From Bacteroides propionicifaciens DSM 19291 = JCM 14649 (lineage in GTDB: Bacteria > Bacteroidota > Bacteroidia > Bacteroidales > Bacteroidaceae), in NCBI RefSeq assembly GCF_000375405.1, contig NZ_AQWS01000004.1:1-64000 (forward strand): DNA of 64,000 nt. Reading direction: 5' to 3'. The notes beneath the pieces are model-generated. The model was not told the DNA's origin, did no database searches, and worked only from the letters and a program-made list of their open reading frames with translations. Position 1 is the stretch's first letter; each line of letters opens with the position of its first letter. Shown in pieces: positions 62,799 through 64,000 of the stretch. Position numbers and translations under genes: made by a program.

Positions 62799-63560
62799 TT
62801 ATGCTTTAAAGCCATCAATAACGCCTTTAAAGTCTTCAGCTTTCAATGAAGCACCACCAATTAATCCACCATCAACGTCTGGATTAGCAAATAGTTCTTT
62901 AGCATTAGAAGCCTTACAGCTACCACCGTAAAGGATAGAGCAGTTATCAGCAACTTCTTTACCGAACTTGTCTGCAACTACTGAACGGATATATTTGTGA
63001 ATTTCTTGAGCTTGCTCACTTGATGCTGTTTTACCAGTACCAATAGCCCAAACTGGCTCATAAGCAAGAACTAATTTTGAAAAGTCTTCTGGCGAAAGGT
63101 CGAATAAAGCTTCAGAAATTTGAGCTTTAACCACTTCGTTTTGTTTGTTAGCTTCACGCTCTTCCAATACTTCACCAATACAGAAGATTGGGGTAAGTTT
63201 GTTTTCTAGAGCTAGTTTTACTTTATCTTTAAGAGTTTCTGAAGTTTCACCATAGTAAGAACGACGCTCAGAGTGACCCAATATAACATATTTAGCACCA
63301 GTTGAAGCAACCATAGCTGCTGAGGTTTCACCAGTATAAGCACCAGAAGCCTTATCAGCACAGTCTTGAGCTCCCACACCAATCTTAGCAGAATCTACTA
63401 AAGATGCAACAGAAGCTAAGTGAATAAAAGGAGTACAAATGACAACATCACAGTTCGGTGTTTCATTTGCTAGAATAGCATTTAAATCTTTTGCTAAAGT
63501 GATACCCTCTTGTAGAGTATTGTTCATTTTCCAGTTTCCTGCAACAATTTTTTTTCTCAT
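62799..63560 (-). CDS. tpiA: triose-phosphate isomerase
   Basis: Interconverts dihydroxyacetone phosphate and glyceraldehyde 3-phosphate. Motifs: GNWKMN (7-12, catalytic Lys), GHSERR (catalytic His), [11 protein letters not shown] (catalytic Glu) and the phosphate-gripping GGASL near the C-terminus. 253 aa, normal length. It follows the partial DoxX/thioredoxin-like gene by 34 bases and may be co-transcribed with it. Confidence 0.97.
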   Translation of the reverse strand: MRKKIVAGNWKMNNTLQEGITLAKDLNAILANETPNCDVVICTPFIHLASVASLVDSAKIGVGAQDCADKASGAYTGETSAAMVASTGAKYVILGHSERRSYYGETSETLKDKVKLALENKLTPIFCIGEVLEEREANKQNEVVKAQISEALFDLSPEDFSKLVLAYEPVWAIGTGKTASSEQAQEIHKYIRSVVADKFGKEVADNCSILYGGSCKASNAKELFANPDVDGGLIGGASLKAEDFKGVIDGFKA

Positions 63561-63594
63561 TATTATTTGTATTAAAAGTTAATTTATAAAAGAG

Positions 63595-64000
63595 TTATTT
63601 CGTTTTTCTACGTCTATAAAGCAAGTCTAGCCCGAAGAGCATAAACATCGGTGCAAAATACCAAAATATTACGTAAAGAATCTTTTTAAAGTCACTATGA
63701 TCAGTGATTTGCCCTAAAGGTAAACGATCTAAAGAATCTGATAGATCATACTCAGTAGGTAAGTTATGATAACTCCACTTCTGAATGATCACCCCATCTT
63801 TTAGTAAAATCAAACCAGGGTTAGCGCGAACCATAGTTTTGAGCGTAATCTCATCAGTGAAATAAAATGGATACTCCGCTCCAGTTCGATCACTCCAAGA
63901 TTCTATATCTTTTTCTTGAGAGGCCGTAAGGCAAACAAAAGGATATTTATGATCTACACTATAATCGTAAATTTCATTAAGCAAGTCTATCTCACCATCA
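63595..64000 (-). CDS. C-terminal part of a DoxX/thioredoxin-like membrane protein (partial)
   Basis: The frame runs off the right edge; 134 residues are visible. It reads like a thioredoxin-type domain without a CxxC (CLTASQEKDIE, YPFYFTDEITLKTMVRANPGLILLKDGVI), followed by a membrane segment (about FKKILYVIFWYFAPMFMLFGLDLL) and a basic end (RRRKTK). Neighbour tpiA supports the Bacteroides-type gene order, in which a DoxX-family protein of this kind precedes tpiA. The N-terminal part lies outside the window. Confidence 0.75.
   Translation of the reverse strand, partial: DGEIDLLNEIYDYSVDHKYPFVCLTASQEKDIESWSDRTGAEYPFYFTDEITLKTMVRANPGLILLKDGVIIQKWSYHNLPTEYDLSDSLDRLPLGQITDHSDFKKILYVIFWYFAPMFMLFGLDLLYRRRKTK

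Overview
The window looks like a housekeeping stretch of a Bacteroidales chromosome, Bacteroides-like, AT-rich. The signs are: RprXY; lipoproteins of the calycin-like/PCMD type; a split lysine exporter; a DUF2027-Smr protein; bifunctional DAHP synthase-chorismate mutase; and promoters of the Bacteroidetes type (TAnnTTTG at -7, often TTG about 20 bases upstream) ahead of most transcription units. No insertion sequence, prophage, CRISPR array or rRNA is visible. There is one tRNA, tRNA-Ser(GGA). Species cannot be told from the sequence alone.

Layout. 1-5350: Ton energy module (exbB, a 155-aa membrane protein, two exbD) plus tonB, with tatD-like and polyprenyl synthase genes and tRNA-Ser. 5600-8330: cmk, ispH, pfkA. 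8350-13150: an overlapping acn-icd-gltA operon for citrate to 2-oxoglutarate. 13300-16300: acyl-ACP thioesterase, an FKBP/SlyD-like isomerase with a Cys/Gly tail, and a CyuA-like enzyme. 16500-21170: accessory surface locus with PCMD lipoproteins, a beta-barrel protein and a truncated chimeric lipoprotein copy. 21380-29480: aroC, M20 peptidase, then an mtaB-acyltransferase-GT2-mgsA operon and an acyl-CoA ligase. 29640-36530: rpsF-rpsR-rplI, MarR, a 58-aa membrane protein, RprXY and an EF-G paralogue lacking key GTPase residues. 36800-41440: hemW, split LysO, DUF2027-Smr, queA. 41550-50830: eight-gene minus-strand operon tsaC-clc-fmt-rpe-comEC-nrnA-DUF4827-glmM. 51000-55420: thioesterase, recJ, recQ. 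55480-59570: a Phe/Tyr operon led by a Phe-rich leader peptide and attenuator. 59650-64000: dnaG, folE, a SPOR protein, tpiA and a partial DoxX/thioredoxin-like gene.

The best leads are: (i) a complete ribosome-mediated attenuator (promoter, 27-aa leader peptide with 8 Phe and 3 Tyr, antiterminator and terminator arms) before pheA; (ii) a family of three intergenic elements, each 59 nt, sharing GAGTAAGTCG at one end and CTCCTnTTA at the other with identical spacing; (iii) an EF-G paralogue whose catalytic His is Ala and whose NKxD is NQLD; (iv) a chimeric lipoprotein copy made of a duplicated 310-bp 5' block joined out of frame to another coding remnant; (v) an isocitrate dehydrogenase that has lost several classical NADP-binding residues.
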